Shown here: piece after piece, positions 45,384 to 54,910 of the stretch
Layout: the number at the start of each line of letters is the position of its first letter
Position numbering within the stretch: the stretch's first letter is position 1
DNA from: JAQGMV01 sp963828715
Lineage (GTDB): Bacteria; Pseudomonadota; Gammaproteobacteria; Burkholderiales; SG8-41
NCBI GenBank assembly: GCA_963828715.1
Contig: CAWHFX010000021.1
Location: forward strand, 343,829-407,828
Reading direction: 5' to 3'
DNA: 64,000 nt
Notes under the pieces: model-generated
Database searches by the model: none
What the model saw: only the letters and a program-made list of their open reading frames with translations
Told to the model about the DNA's origin: nothing
Position numbers and translations under genes: made by a program

Positions 45384-47561
45384 ATGGCACGGCCCAGTGG
45401 CGCGCAGCAAGACCAACAACAATCGATGAGCACACCGATAACCGCAGTCTGGCCGGGCCGACCCTACCCGCGCGGTGCAACCTGGGACGGACGGGGCGTC
45501 AACTTCGCGCTGTTTTCGCTGCACGGACAGAAAGTCGAGCTCTGCATCTTCGATCCGAAGAGCCGGCGCGAAGTCCAGCGCATCGAGGTGAAGGAGCAAA
45601 CGGACGGTGTGTGGCATTGCTACCTGCCCGAAGCGCGGCCCGGGCTTCTCTACGGCTACCGCGTGCACGGGCGCTATCGTCCCGAGTACGGGCACCGGTT
45701 CAACCCCCACAAGCTGCTACTCGATCCGTACGCGAGGTCGATCGTCGGCACGATCAACTGGAGTGACGCGCATTTCGCTTACCGCGTAGGCGCCGAACGC
45801 GAGGATCTCACATTCGATCGGCGCGATTCCGCGCGGGGCATGCCGAAGTGCCGCGTCATCGATCCGGCGTTCACGTGGGGAGACGATCGTCGGCCCGACA
45901 TACCCTGGCGCGACACCGTCATCTACGAGCTGCACGTCAAGGGCATGACGATGCTGCACCCGAAGGTGCCGCCCACGCTGCGTGGCACCTACGCAGGTCT
46001 CGCGTCCGCTCCCGTAATCGAACACTTGCAGCGGCTCGGCGTCACGACGGTCGAGCTGCTGCCGGTGCATGCGTGCGTGGACGACCGGTATCTCGTGCGC
46101 AAGGGACTGCGCAACTACTGGGGCTACAACTCGATCGGCTACTTCGCGCCCGAGCCGCGCTACCTCTCGAGCGGCAACGTGGCGGAATTCAAGACGATGG
46201 TGAAGACCTTCCATGGCGCCGGAATCGAGGTGATCCTCGATGTCGTCTACAACCACACCGCCGAGGGCAGTCATATCGGACCGACACTGTCGTTCCGCGG
46301 TATCGACAACGCCACCTATTACCGGCTGAATCCGAGCAACCCGCGTCTTTATGTCGATTACACGGGCTGCGGCAATACGCTCGACACCCACAACCCGCAC
46401 GTGCTGCAGCTCGTCATGGACTCGCTGCGCTACTGGATCACCGAGATGCACGTCGACGGTTTCCGGTTCGACCTCGCTTCCGCACTGGCACGTGAGTTGC
46501 ACGGAGTTGACCGCCTAGGCGGTTTCTTCGACATCATTCATCAGGATCCCGTGATTTCGCAGGTCAAGCTCATCGCCGAGCCGTGGGATCTCGGCGAAGG
46601 CGGTTATCAGGTCGGTAATTTCCCGGCTGGATGGGCAGAATGGAACGACAAGTACCGCGACACCATGCGGTCGTACTGGAAGGGAGATCGCGGCGTCATC
46701 GGCGAATTCGCGCAGCGGCTGACGGGCTCGAGCGATCTCTTCGAACACAGCGGCCGCCGCCCACAAGCAGGCATCAATTTCATCACATGCCACGATGGAT
46801 TCACGCTGCACGACCTCGTGAGCTACAACCAGAAGCACAATGAGGCGAATCACGAAGGCAACCGGGACGGCTTCGACGACAATCGCTCCTGGAACTGCGG
46901 TGTCGAAGGTGAGACGCACGACGCGGCCATCAACGCGTTGCGCGCCCGTCAGAAGCGCAACATGATCGCGACGCTGGCATTTTCACAGGGCGTGCCGATG
47001 ATCCTTCACGGGGACGAAATCGAGCGCACGCAGCGCGGCAACAACAACGCCTATTGCCAGGACAACGAAATCTCCTGGGTTAACTGGAGCATGACGTCGG
47101 AGAAGCAGCGCCTGATGCGATTCTTCGAGCGCGTGCTGAAGCTGCGCCGCGAGCACGCGCTTTTCCGCCGTCGGAGTTTTTTCCGCGGCGGCACCATGAA
47201 CGGCTCCCGTCTGAAGGATATCGTGTGGCTGAGCCCCGAAGGCCGTGAGATGACCGAAACGGAGTGGCGCGAAGCGAATGCGCGCAGCCTGGGCGTCTAT
47301 CTCTCCGGAGAGGGTCTCACGGAAAGCGACGATCACGGTCGCGCGGTCGCTGACGCAAGCTTTCTCCTGCTCTTCAACAGCAGCGACGCCGATGTGCGGT
47401 TCCTGCTGCCAGCGTTCGTACCGGGCTCGCGCTGGGCGATCGTGCTCGACACCGCGTTCCAGGACGGGCTCGTGTCGGGCGGCATGATCGACGCCGGGCA
47501 CGTCTACCCTCTATACGGCAGATCCCTCGCGCTGCTCGAACAGAAGAAAACAGGCGCATGA
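45384..47561 (+). CDS. glgX: glycogen debranching enzyme
   Basis: Hydrolyses alpha-1,6 branches of limit dextrin (GH13_11). ATG 45384 follows an AAGGAG site (725 residues); an internal ATG at 45426 is also possible. RPYPRGATWDGRGVNFALFS is the isoamylase-type start, DGFRFDLASALARELHGVDR carries the nucleophile, LIAEPWDLGEGGYQVGNFPA the acid and FITCHDGFTLHDLVSYNQKH the third Asp. The stop overlaps the treZ start by four bases. Confidence 0.95.
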   Translation: MARPSGAQQDQQQSMSTPITAVWPGRPYPRGATWDGRGVNFALFSLHGQKVELCIFDPKSRREVQRIEVKEQTDGVWHCYLPEARPGLLYGYRVHGRYRPEYGHRFNPHKLLLDPYARSIVGTINWSDAHFAYRVGAEREDLTFDRRDSARGMPKCRVIDPAFTWGDDRRPDIPWRDTVIYELHVKGMTMLHPKVPPTLRGTYAGLASAPVIEHLQRLGVTTVELLPVHACVDDRYLVRKGLRNYWGYNSIGYFAPEPRYLSSGNVAEFKTMVKTFHGAGIEVILDVVYNHTAEGSHIGPTLSFRGIDNATYYRLNPSNPRLYVDYTGCGNTLDTHNPHVLQLVMDSLRYWITEMHVDGFRFDLASALARELHGVDRLGGFFDIIHQDPVISQVKLIAEPWDLGEGGYQVGNFPAGWAEWNDKYRDTMRSYWKGDRGVIGEFAQRLTGSSDLFEHSGRRPQAGINFITCHDGFTLHDLVSYNQKHNEANHEGNRDGFDDNRSWNCGVEGETHDAAINALRARQKRNMIATLAFSQGVPMILHGDEIERTQRGNNNAYCQDNEISWVNWSMTSEKQRLMRFFERVLKLRREHALFRRRSFFRGGTMNGSRLKDIVWLSPEGREMTETEWREANARSLGVYLSGEGLTESDDHGRAVADASFLLLFNSSDADVRFLLPAFVPGSRWAIVLDTAFQDGLVSGGMIDAGHVYPLYGRSLALLEQKKTGA

Positions 47562-49390
47562 CGGGATGCCACTCGATGCCGTTCGGAGCGGAGAGGCTCG
47601 CGGACGGAAGGACCCGCTTTCGCTTCTGGGCGCCGAGCGCAAAGGCCGTAGAGCTCGTGCTGGGAAGCGATCATGATGCGCGCATTCTCGACATGCCGCG
47701 CGATGCGGACGGCTGGGGCGAGCTGGTCTGCGAGGCGCAGGCAGGCACGCGCTACCGTTATCGCATCAATGGCGATCTTCTCGTGCCGGATCCGGCCTCG
47801 CGCTACAACCCCGAAGACGTGCATGGCGCGAGCGAAGTGATCGATGCGACCGCGTATCGCTGGCGCCATTCGGAGTGGCGCGGACGTCCATGGGATGAAG
47901 CCGTGATCTACGAGCTTCACGTCGGCACCTTCTCGCCGGAAGGCACCTTCGCCGGCCTGGAGAAGCGCCTCGACTATCTTCGGAAGCTCGGCGTGACCGC
48001 GGTGGAGCTCATGCCGATCGCGGACTTTCCCGGCCGGCGCAACTGGGGTTACGACGGCGTTCTGCCTTACGCTCCCGACTCCATCTATGGCCGCCCCGAA
48101 GATCTGAAGCGCCTGATCGACGCAGCGCATGAGCGCGGACTCATGGTCCTCCTCGACGTCGTGTACAACCACTTCGGACCGGAGGGCAATTACCTCAACG
48201 CGTATGCGTGCGAGTTCTTCACCGAGCGACACAAGACCGCATGGGGAGCCGCGATCAATTTCGATGGTCCCGGCTCGCGCAACGTGCGCGACTTTTTCAT
48301 CCATAACGCACTTTACTGGCTCGAGGAATACCGACTGGACGGACTGCGATTCGACGCTGTGCATGCGATCGTCGACGATTCGAACCCTCACTTTCTCGTC
48401 GAGCTGGCTGAAGCCGTGCGCGCCGGACCAGGCGCGCGGCGATACATCCATCTCGTGCTGGAAAACGATCGCAACGAATCTCGCTACCTGCAATACACGC
48501 CGGACGGACGGCCGCGCCATTTCAATGCGCAGTGGGACGATGACTTTCATCACGCATTTCATGTGGAGCTCACCGGAGAGAGCGACGGCTATTACTGTGA
48601 TTATGCCGATCCGCCGACGCCGCACCTTGGCCGCTGTCTCGCCGAAGGCTTCGCTTATCAGGCCGACAAGTCTCCGTTTCGGGACGGAGAAGTGCGCGGC
48701 GAACCGAGCGCGGAGCTGCCGCCATCCGCCTTCGTGACGTTCCTCCAGAATCACGACCAGATCGGCAACCGCGCGCTCGGCGAGCGTCTGGTTGCGCTCA
48801 CGAGTGCCGAACGGCTACGCGCCGCGACCGTCGCGTGGCTGCTCGCGCCCGCACGCCCGATGCTTTTCATGGGCGAGGAGTTCGGTGCTGCGTCGCCTTT
48901 TCTTTTCTTTTGCGACTTCGGCCCGGAGCTCGCTGATGCGGTGACGACCGGTCGCCGCACTGAATTCGCGCGCTTTGCCCGGTTCTCCAGCCCCGAGGCG
49001 CAGCACCAGATTCCCGACCCGAACGACCCCGCCACGTTCGAGCGCAGCAAGCTGGAGTGGCGAAGCCTCGATGAGCCCACGCACGCTGCGTGGCTCGATC
49101 TCTACATGACCCTCCTCGCGATCCGCCGCAAACATATCGTTCCGCATCTCGGGCACATGCGCGGACACGCGGGGCGCTTCAGCGTCATCACCAACGGCGC
49201 GCTCACGGCGCATTGGCATCTTGGTGACGGAACGGAGCTCGAGCTGCGGCTGAACCTCTCCGACGCGGCCGTCCACGCCGGAGCACCGCCCTCTGGTGAG
49301 CTTCTCCACTGCGAGCCCGCCGCGGCGCGCTCGGCATTCCAGTCGGGTGAGCTGCCTGCGGGCGCCGCCGCCGTCTACCTCGCGGGATGA
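47558..49390 (+). CDS. treZ: malto-oligosyltrehalose trehalohydrolase
   Basis: Releases trehalose from maltooligosyl-trehalose (GH13_10). 610 residues. FRFWAPSAKAVELVLGSDHD is the N-terminal CBM48-like start. DGLRFDAVHAIVDDSNPHFL has the nucleophile, LVLENDRNESRYLQYTPDGR the acid and FLQNHDQIGNRALGERLVAL the third Asp. Flanked by four-base overlaps with glgX and the malQ-treY fusion, so the three are translated in sequence. Confidence 0.95.
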   Translation: MTGCHSMPFGAERLADGRTRFRFWAPSAKAVELVLGSDHDARILDMPRDADGWGELVCEAQAGTRYRYRINGDLLVPDPASRYNPEDVHGASEVIDATAYRWRHSEWRGRPWDEAVIYELHVGTFSPEGTFAGLEKRLDYLRKLGVTAVELMPIADFPGRRNWGYDGVLPYAPDSIYGRPEDLKRLIDAAHERGLMVLLDVVYNHFGPEGNYLNAYACEFFTERHKTAWGAAINFDGPGSRNVRDFFIHNALYWLEEYRLDGLRFDAVHAIVDDSNPHFLVELAEAVRAGPGARRYIHLVLENDRNESRYLQYTPDGRPRHFNAQWDDDFHHAFHVELTGESDGYYCDYADPPTPHLGRCLAEGFAYQADKSPFRDGEVRGEPSAELPPSAFVTFLQNHDQIGNRALGERLVALTSAERLRAATVAWLLAPARPMLFMGEEFGAASPFLFFCDFGPELADAVTTGRRTEFARFARFSSPEAQHQIPDPNDPATFERSKLEWRSLDEPTHAAWLDLYMTLLAIRRKHIVPHLGHMRGHAGRFSVITNGALTAHWHLGDGTELELRLNLSDAAVHAGAPPSGELLHCEPAAARSAFQSGELPAGAAAVYLAG

Positions 49391-52300
49391 GCTCCGCTCT
49401 CGACACACTCTGCGAACTTCACGGAGTCGCCTCCGAGTACACGGATATCTGGGGCAACACGCATCGGGCATCCGATGAGACGCGCTGTGCGCTGCTCAAA
49501 GCGCTCGGTGCAATTCGCGAGGGCGACGAGCTGGACCGCACGGCACGAAGCCACGCTGCCGAACGATGGCGCGAGCTTGCGCCGCCTGCCGCTGTGTTCT
49601 GCGTCGATGCGGTGCCGTATCGACTGCCTCTGAAGTTCAGTGCCGCGCGTCTCGCCGGTAATTACCAGTGGCGCTTGAGGCTCGAGAGCGGCGACGTGCG
49701 AGCGGGTGAGTTCCGCCCCGAGGGCCTGGAAGTCGTGCGCCGGCACGAGGTCGATGGCGAGCAATACGCCGAAGTCGCCCTCCAGTGGGGCGAACCACTT
49801 CCGCTCGGCTATCACGAGCTCGAGCTTGCGGGGCCTGACGTTCGTCCGGACAGCCGGACCGCCTTCATCGTCACTCCCGAGCGTTGCTACCTGCCGCCCG
49901 CTCTGGAAGGGGGCGCACGAACCTGGGGTGCAGCGCTGCAGCTCTACATGCTGCGTTCGGAACGCAACTGGGGCATGGGGGACTTCACCGACCTGCGGAC
50001 GGCGCTCGAGATGTGGGGCCAACGCGGCGCGGGCGTGCTCGGCTTGAATCCGCTGCACGCGCTCTTCCCGCACAACCCGGCCCATGCGAGTCCTTACAGC
50101 CCGTCCTCGCGGCTGTTTCTGAACGTCTTCTATATCGACGTCGAGGCGATAGCGGATGCGCGCGAGTGCGCCGAGGTGCTGTCAACGCTCGCCTCGCCGC
50201 ATTTTCAATCGTCGCTGCAGGCGGCGCGAGCAAGCGAGCTGGTCGACTACGTCAAGGTTGCCGCGGTCAAGATGCCGATTTTCGAGCGGCTCTACCGTCA
50301 CTTCCGCGAGAATCATCTCGGCCTCGATACGGATCGGGCGGAGGCGTTCCGCGCGTTTCAGCGGGAGCGCGGCGAGCCCCTGCGCCAGCACGCGCTGTTC
50401 GAAGCGCTGCAGGAGCACTTCCATCGCGAAGACCCGTCGGTGTGGGGCTGGCCCGTATGGCCGGAGTCTTATCGCGATCCGTCGTCTGCGGACGTTGCGA
50501 GGTTCGCGGAGGGGCACGGTGAGCGCGTCGAGTTTTACGAGTATCTCCAGTGGAATGCCGACCAGCAGCTTGCGCGCGCGGGCATGCGGGCGCGGGACCT
50601 CGGCTACGCCGCCGGGATGTATCAGGACCTCGCTATTTCGATCGACCGCGCGGGGGCCGAAAGCTGGGCCAATCAGGACGTTTATGCGGTGGGCGCGAGC
50701 GTGGGGGCGCCCCCGGACGAAGTCAATCTGAAGGGCCAGAACTGGGGGCTCCCGCCGCTCCGGCCGCAACGCCTGCGCGCCACGGGCTACGCGCCGTTCA
50801 TCGCAACGTTGCGTGCGAACATGCGCCACTCGGGCGCGCTGCGAATCGACCATGTGATGGGGCTGTACCGCCTCTATTGGATTCCGCCTGGTGCATCGGC
50901 CGCGGACGGGGCGTATGTCATGTACCCCTTTCGCGACCTGCTGGGGATTCTCGCGCTCGAGAGTCATCGCAACGAGTGCCTGGTCATCGGCGAAGACCTC
51001 GGCACCGTTCCCGACGAAGTTCGCGAGGGGCTGCAGCGTGCGCGCGTGATGTCGTACCGGTTGCTCTTCTTCGAACGCACCGAAAGTGGAGAGTACAAGA
51101 AGCCCGACGAGTACCCGGTCGATGCGCTCGTCGCGGCGAGCACGCACGATCTCGCGACGCTCACCGGATTCTGGGAAGGGCACGATCTGGAGGTGCGTCG
51201 AGCGCTGAATCTGTTTCCGTCGGAAGAGCTGCGCGAACGCTACGTCCTGAATCGCGCGCAGGAACGCGTACGTCTCGCTCTCGCGCTCGAACGCGAAAAG
51301 CTGCTGCCGGAAGGCGACTCGTCAAACCCCGTCGCATCCCCGATGACGCCGGAACTGGCGCGCGCCGTCTACGCCTATCTCGCCAGAACGCCCTCGCGGC
51401 TGCTCGTCGTACAGGCGGAAGACATCGTCGGCATGCGCGATCAGGCCAACATGCCGGGCACGGTGGAAGAACAACCCAACTGGCGGCGCAAGCTCCCGCT
51501 CACGCTCGAGGAGATGGATCGCGATCCGCGTTTTGTCGCGCTCGCCGAAACGCTCGCACGGCTGCGGCCCGCGCCCCAATCCCGTCGCGCGAAACCCGCG
51601 GCTTCCCGCGCCCGCTTTCCGCGCTGCACCTACCGCCTGCAGTTGAACAGCGCCTTCACGTTCAGCCACGCGACCGCGCTCGTGCCCTATCTCCAACGCC
51701 TCGGCGTAAGCCACGTCTATTGCTCGCCGTACCTGCGCGCTCGCAAGGGCAGCATGCATGGCTACGACATCATCGATCACAACGCGCTCAATCCGGAGAT
51801 CGGATCGCAGGAAGACTTCGAGCAGTTCGTGCAGACCCTGAGCAGCCATGAAATGGGCCATATCCTCGATATGGTTCCGAATCACATGGGCGTGCTGGGC
51901 GCGGACAACGCGTGGTGGCTCGATGTTCTGGAGAACGGACTCGCCTCCGCATACGCCGATTTCTTCGATATCGAGTGGGAGCCCGCGAACGCGCCGTTCC
52001 GGAACAAGGTGCTGATTCCGGTCCTGGGCGACCAATATGGTCTCGTGCTCGAACGCGGCGAGTTGAAGCTCGCCTTTCATGCCGCGACTGGAGAGCTCGG
52101 TATCGCTTACTACGATCATCGCTTTCCGATCGATCCACACGACTATCCCGTAGTGCTCAAACGCGCCTACGACGCGCTGCAGCCGGCCGGCGTGCCGCCG
52201 GAGATCGCCGCCGAGTTCGCGACGCTGTGCAGCGCGTTCGCGAATCTGCCGGAGCGCGACAGCGCAACACCCGAGCGCCGCACCGAACGTCAGCGCGACA

Positions 52301-54480
52301 AGGACGTGCACAAACGCCACCTCGCGCGTCTCGCCACCGAACATCCTGAAATTGCCCGCGCGATCGAGTACGGCGTCACACAGCTGAACGGCACGTCGGG
52401 AGACCGCACGAGCTTCGAAGCGCTGCACGAATTTCTCGAGCGTCAGGCCTATCGGCTCTCCTCCTGGCGCGTTGCTGCCGACGAGATCAACTACCGGCGC
52501 TTCTTCGACATCAACGATCTCGCCGCGCTGCGCATGGAAAACGAACATGTGTTCGAAGCCACGCATCGCTTCGTGCTTTCGCTTGCGGCCGACAACAAGA
52601 TCGATGGCTTGCGCATCGATCATCCGGATGGGCTCTACGACCCGGAGCAGTACTTCCGGCGCCTTCAGCTGCGATACGCGAATCTGGCCGGTATCGATGT
52701 CGAGCAAACCGAAAACGGCCGGCCGGCACGCCCACTCTACGTCATCATCGAAAAAATAGCGGCAGGACACGAGCGCTTGCCCGAGTCATGGGCCGTGCAC
52801 GGCACTTCCGGCTATCGTTTCGCAACGCAGGTCAACGCGGTGCTCGTCGACAACCGCACGGCGGAAGAGATGGAGCACATCTATCGGGCTTTCGCAGCGG
52901 ACGCGCCGCCCTACCCTGCAGCCGTATACGACGGCAAGATTGCGATCATGAAAGCGGCACTCGCTTCGCCGCTCCTCATGCTTGCGACGGAGCTGCTGCG
53001 CATCGCGCTCGCCGACCGCCGCACGCGCGACTACACGCTCAACAATCTGCGCTACGCACTGGCGGAGTTCGTCGCGTGCTTCCCCGTCTATCGCACATAC
53101 ATCGTCGACAGGCCCTCGGCACAGGACCGCCGCTACATCGACTGGGCGATCGCACAAGCGCGCCGTCGCAGCCGCGATGCCGACACGACGATCTTCGACT
53201 TCGTGCGACGCGTCCTCCTGAACGAGCCGCCGGACGATGCCTCCGCCGATCTGAAGGAGCGCGTGCGCTCGTTTGCCGTCAAGATGCAGCAGTTCACGGC
53301 GCCTGTGACGGCAAAGGGAATCGAGGACACCGCCTTCTATCGCTACAACCGCCTCGTTTCGCTCAACGATGTCGCAGGCGACCCCGACCAGTTCGGCATG
53401 CCGGTATCGGCTTTCCACGGCGCGAGCGCGGAGCGCTGCGCCCATCGTCCGCATACGATGCTCGCAACGTCCACGCACGATAACAAGCGCTCCGAAGACG
53501 TGCGTGCGCGAATCGACGTGCTCTCGGAAATGCCCGACGCATGGCGGCGACTGCTCCGGCGCTGGGAGCGCATCAACCGCCCGCGGAAGACCGTGCTGGA
53601 AGGAGAGCCGGCGCCCACGAGCAACGACGAGTACCTGCTGTATCAGATCCTGCTCGGCACCTTCGCACCCGAAAACGACAGTGACCTGAAGTCCTATTGC
53701 GACCGCATCGAAGCGTACATGTTGAAGGCCCTGCGCGAGGCAAAGGTCCACACGAGCTGGATCACGCCCAATGCGGAATACGAGAATGCGACGAGCGCGT
53801 TCGTGCGTGCGCTGCTCGCGCCTGACCGACGGAATTTATTCCTGAAGGATTTACGCGCGCATGCAAAAACGATCGCGTGGTTCGGCATGTGCAACAGCCT
53901 CACGTTGACGCTGCTGAAGCTCACCTGCCCCGGCGTGCCCGACATCTATCAGGGCAACGAAACCTACGATCTGAGCCTCGTCGATCCCGACAACCGTAGA
54001 CCGGTCGATTATGCGAAGCGCCGCAGCATGCTCGACGAGCTCGAGTCGATCGAGCGCGGAGGCGATCTTGCTGCAGGCGCACACGGCCTCGCCTCCACGC
54101 TCGGCGACGGACGCGCGAAGATGTGGATCGTCTGGCGTACCCTGGCACTGCGCCGCCGTTATCGCGAGCTGTTCGACTTCGGTCAATACGTTCCTTTGCA
54201 GACGACCGGCTCGCGTTCGGAGCACGTGATCGCCTTCGTGCGGCGGCACGGCGGAAAGACCGCTGTTACCGTGGGGGGGCGCCTCTGGATGCAGCTCGGA
54301 CATGAGCCCGGCACGCTCCCACTGGGAGAACAAGCATGGGGGGACACCGCCCTCGAGAGCGGGCCGCTCAGGGGCGAGTTCGAGAACGTCTACACGGGCG
54401 AGCGGCTGCGCATCGAAGGCAATATACCGCTCAGCCGCGTTTTCGCGACGTTCCCCGCGGCACTGCTGATTCAGGTCTGA
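49387..54480 (+). CDS. 4-alpha-glucanotransferase / malto-oligosyltrehalose synthase fusion
   Basis: One 1,697-residue polypeptide. Residues about 1-735 are MalQ (GH77), which shuffles maltodextrin chains: GALRIDHVMGLYRLYWIPPG (nucleophile), LVIGEDLGTVPDEVREGLQ (acid), ASTHDLATLTGFWEGHD. A linker (PQSRRAKPAASRA) leads to TreY (GH13_26, from about 745): CTYRLQLNSAFTFSHATALV, KIDGLRIDHPDGLYDPEQYF (nucleophile), VIIEKIAAGHERLPESW (acid) and TSTHDNKRSEDVRARIDVL. TreY isomerises the reducing end to a trehalose unit, which TreZ (upstream) releases. Both halves have full catalytic triads. MalQ and TreY are normally separate proteins. Confidence 0.93.
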   Translation: MSSALDTLCELHGVASEYTDIWGNTHRASDETRCALLKALGAIREGDELDRTARSHAAERWRELAPPAAVFCVDAVPYRLPLKFSAARLAGNYQWRLRLESGDVRAGEFRPEGLEVVRRHEVDGEQYAEVALQWGEPLPLGYHELELAGPDVRPDSRTAFIVTPERCYLPPALEGGARTWGAALQLYMLRSERNWGMGDFTDLRTALEMWGQRGAGVLGLNPLHALFPHNPAHASPYSPSSRLFLNVFYIDVEAIADARECAEVLSTLASPHFQSSLQAARASELVDYVKVAAVKMPIFERLYRHFRENHLGLDTDRAEAFRAFQRERGEPLRQHALFEALQEHFHREDPSVWGWPVWPESYRDPSSADVARFAEGHGERVEFYEYLQWNADQQLARAGMRARDLGYAAGMYQDLAISIDRAGAESWANQDVYAVGASVGAPPDEVNLKGQNWGLPPLRPQRLRATGYAPFIATLRANMRHSGALRIDHVMGLYRLYWIPPGASAADGAYVMYPFRDLLGILALESHRNECLVIGEDLGTVPDEVREGLQRARVMSYRLLFFERTESGEYKKPDEYPVDALVAASTHDLATLTGFWEGHDLEVRRALNLFPSEELRERYVLNRAQERVRLALALEREKLLPEGDSSNPVASPMTPELARAVYAYLARTPSRLLVVQAEDIVGMRDQANMPGTVEEQPNWRRKLPLTLEEMDRDPRFVALAETLARLRPAPQSRRAKPAASRARFPRCTYRLQLNSAFTFSHATALVPYLQRLGVSHVYCSPYLRARKGSMHGYDIIDHNALNPEIGSQEDFEQFVQTLSSHEMGHILDMVPNHMGVLGADNAWWLDVLENGLASAYADFFDIEWEPANAPFRNKVLIPVLGDQYGLVLERGELKLAFHAATGELGIAYYDHRFPIDPHDYPVVLKRAYDALQPAGVPPEIAAEFATLCSAFANLPERDSATPERRTERQRDKDVHKRHLARLATEHPEIARAIEYGVTQLNGTSGDRTSFEALHEFLERQAYRLSSWRVAADEINYRRFFDINDLAALRMENEHVFEATHRFVLSLAADNKIDGLRIDHPDGLYDPEQYFRRLQLRYANLAGIDVEQTENGRPARPLYVIIEKIAAGHERLPESWAVHGTSGYRFATQVNAVLVDNRTAEEMEHIYRAFAADAPPYPAAVYDGKIAIMKAALASPLLMLATELLRIALADRRTRDYTLNNLRYALAEFVACFPVYRTYIVDRPSAQDRRYIDWAIAQARRRSRDADTTIFDFVRRVLLNEPPDDASADLKERVRSFAVKMQQFTAPVTAKGIEDTAFYRYNRLVSLNDVAGDPDQFGMPVSAFHGASAERCAHRPHTMLATSTHDNKRSEDVRARIDVLSEMPDAWRRLLRRWERINRPRKTVLEGEPAPTSNDEYLLYQILLGTFAPENDSDLKSYCDRIEAYMLKALREAKVHTSWITPNAEYENATSAFVRALLAPDRRNLFLKDLRAHAKTIAWFGMCNSLTLTLLKLTCPGVPDIYQGNETYDLSLVDPDNRRPVDYAKRRSMLDELESIERGGDLAAGAHGLASTLGDGRAKMWIVWRTLALRRRYRELFDFGQYVPLQTTGSRSEHVIAFVRRHGGKTAVTVGGRLWMQLGHEPGTLPLGEQAWGDTALESGPLRGEFENVYTGERLRIEGNIPLSRVFATFPAALLIQV

Positions 54481-54692
54481 CGGCGCTGCCCTGTGCGGCT
54501 CGGGTCGACCAGTTCTGCGCGTCGCGCGACGAGTGCTCGCTGCCGCGGGTGCACATAGCCGTGTCGCATGGCGTGCGCGACGCAGTCGATTCTTTCGCGG
54601 AAGTATTGTGCGCTGCGGCGCAGGAGACGACCCATGTCGTCCACTTCCTTCCAGTACCACTTGCGCTGAGCGTCCTTACGAAATTCCCACAT
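54471..54692 (-). CDS. small conserved protein, DUF1508-like
   Basis: A 73-residue leftward ORF from ATG 54692: MWEFRKDAQRKWYWKEVDDM, then LLRRSAQYFRERIDCVAHAM and RHGYVHP. The W-x-F-x(5)-W-x-W start and the conserved Cys in a helix resemble YegP/DUF1508 small proteins. It overlaps the end of the malQ-treY gene by ten bases on the opposite strand. No good ribosome binding site is visible. Confidence 0.45.
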   Translation of the reverse strand: MWEFRKDAQRKWYWKEVDDMGRLLRRSAQYFRERIDCVAHAMRHGYVHPRQRALVARRAELVDPSRTGQRRQT

Positions 54693-54910
54693 CGGTGTCG
54701 GCTGTTCCAAACGTTTGTTTGTACACGGGCGCAACGCAACCGCTCCGGGTCGCATAACAGCAAGCTGTATGCCCCCATATGGTGCTTTCATACGACAACA
54801 CAACAGTGACCCGGTTCAGCGAGCCCGATCTGCGAACAGGTGATCGTTCAAGCAAAATTGACTTTGCGACCTGGGTCCTTAAAGGTCTCATCACTCCGAG
54901 GGAGACCGAT
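54693..54910. other. spacer between the glucan cluster and the integron region
   Basis: About 220 bases. No gene or RNA recognised. Confidence 0.3.

Noticed and set aside
50182..52770. Long minus-strand frames opposite malQ-treY
   Set aside because: Arg/His/Val-rich shadows of the plus-strand gene with no motif or ribosome binding site.
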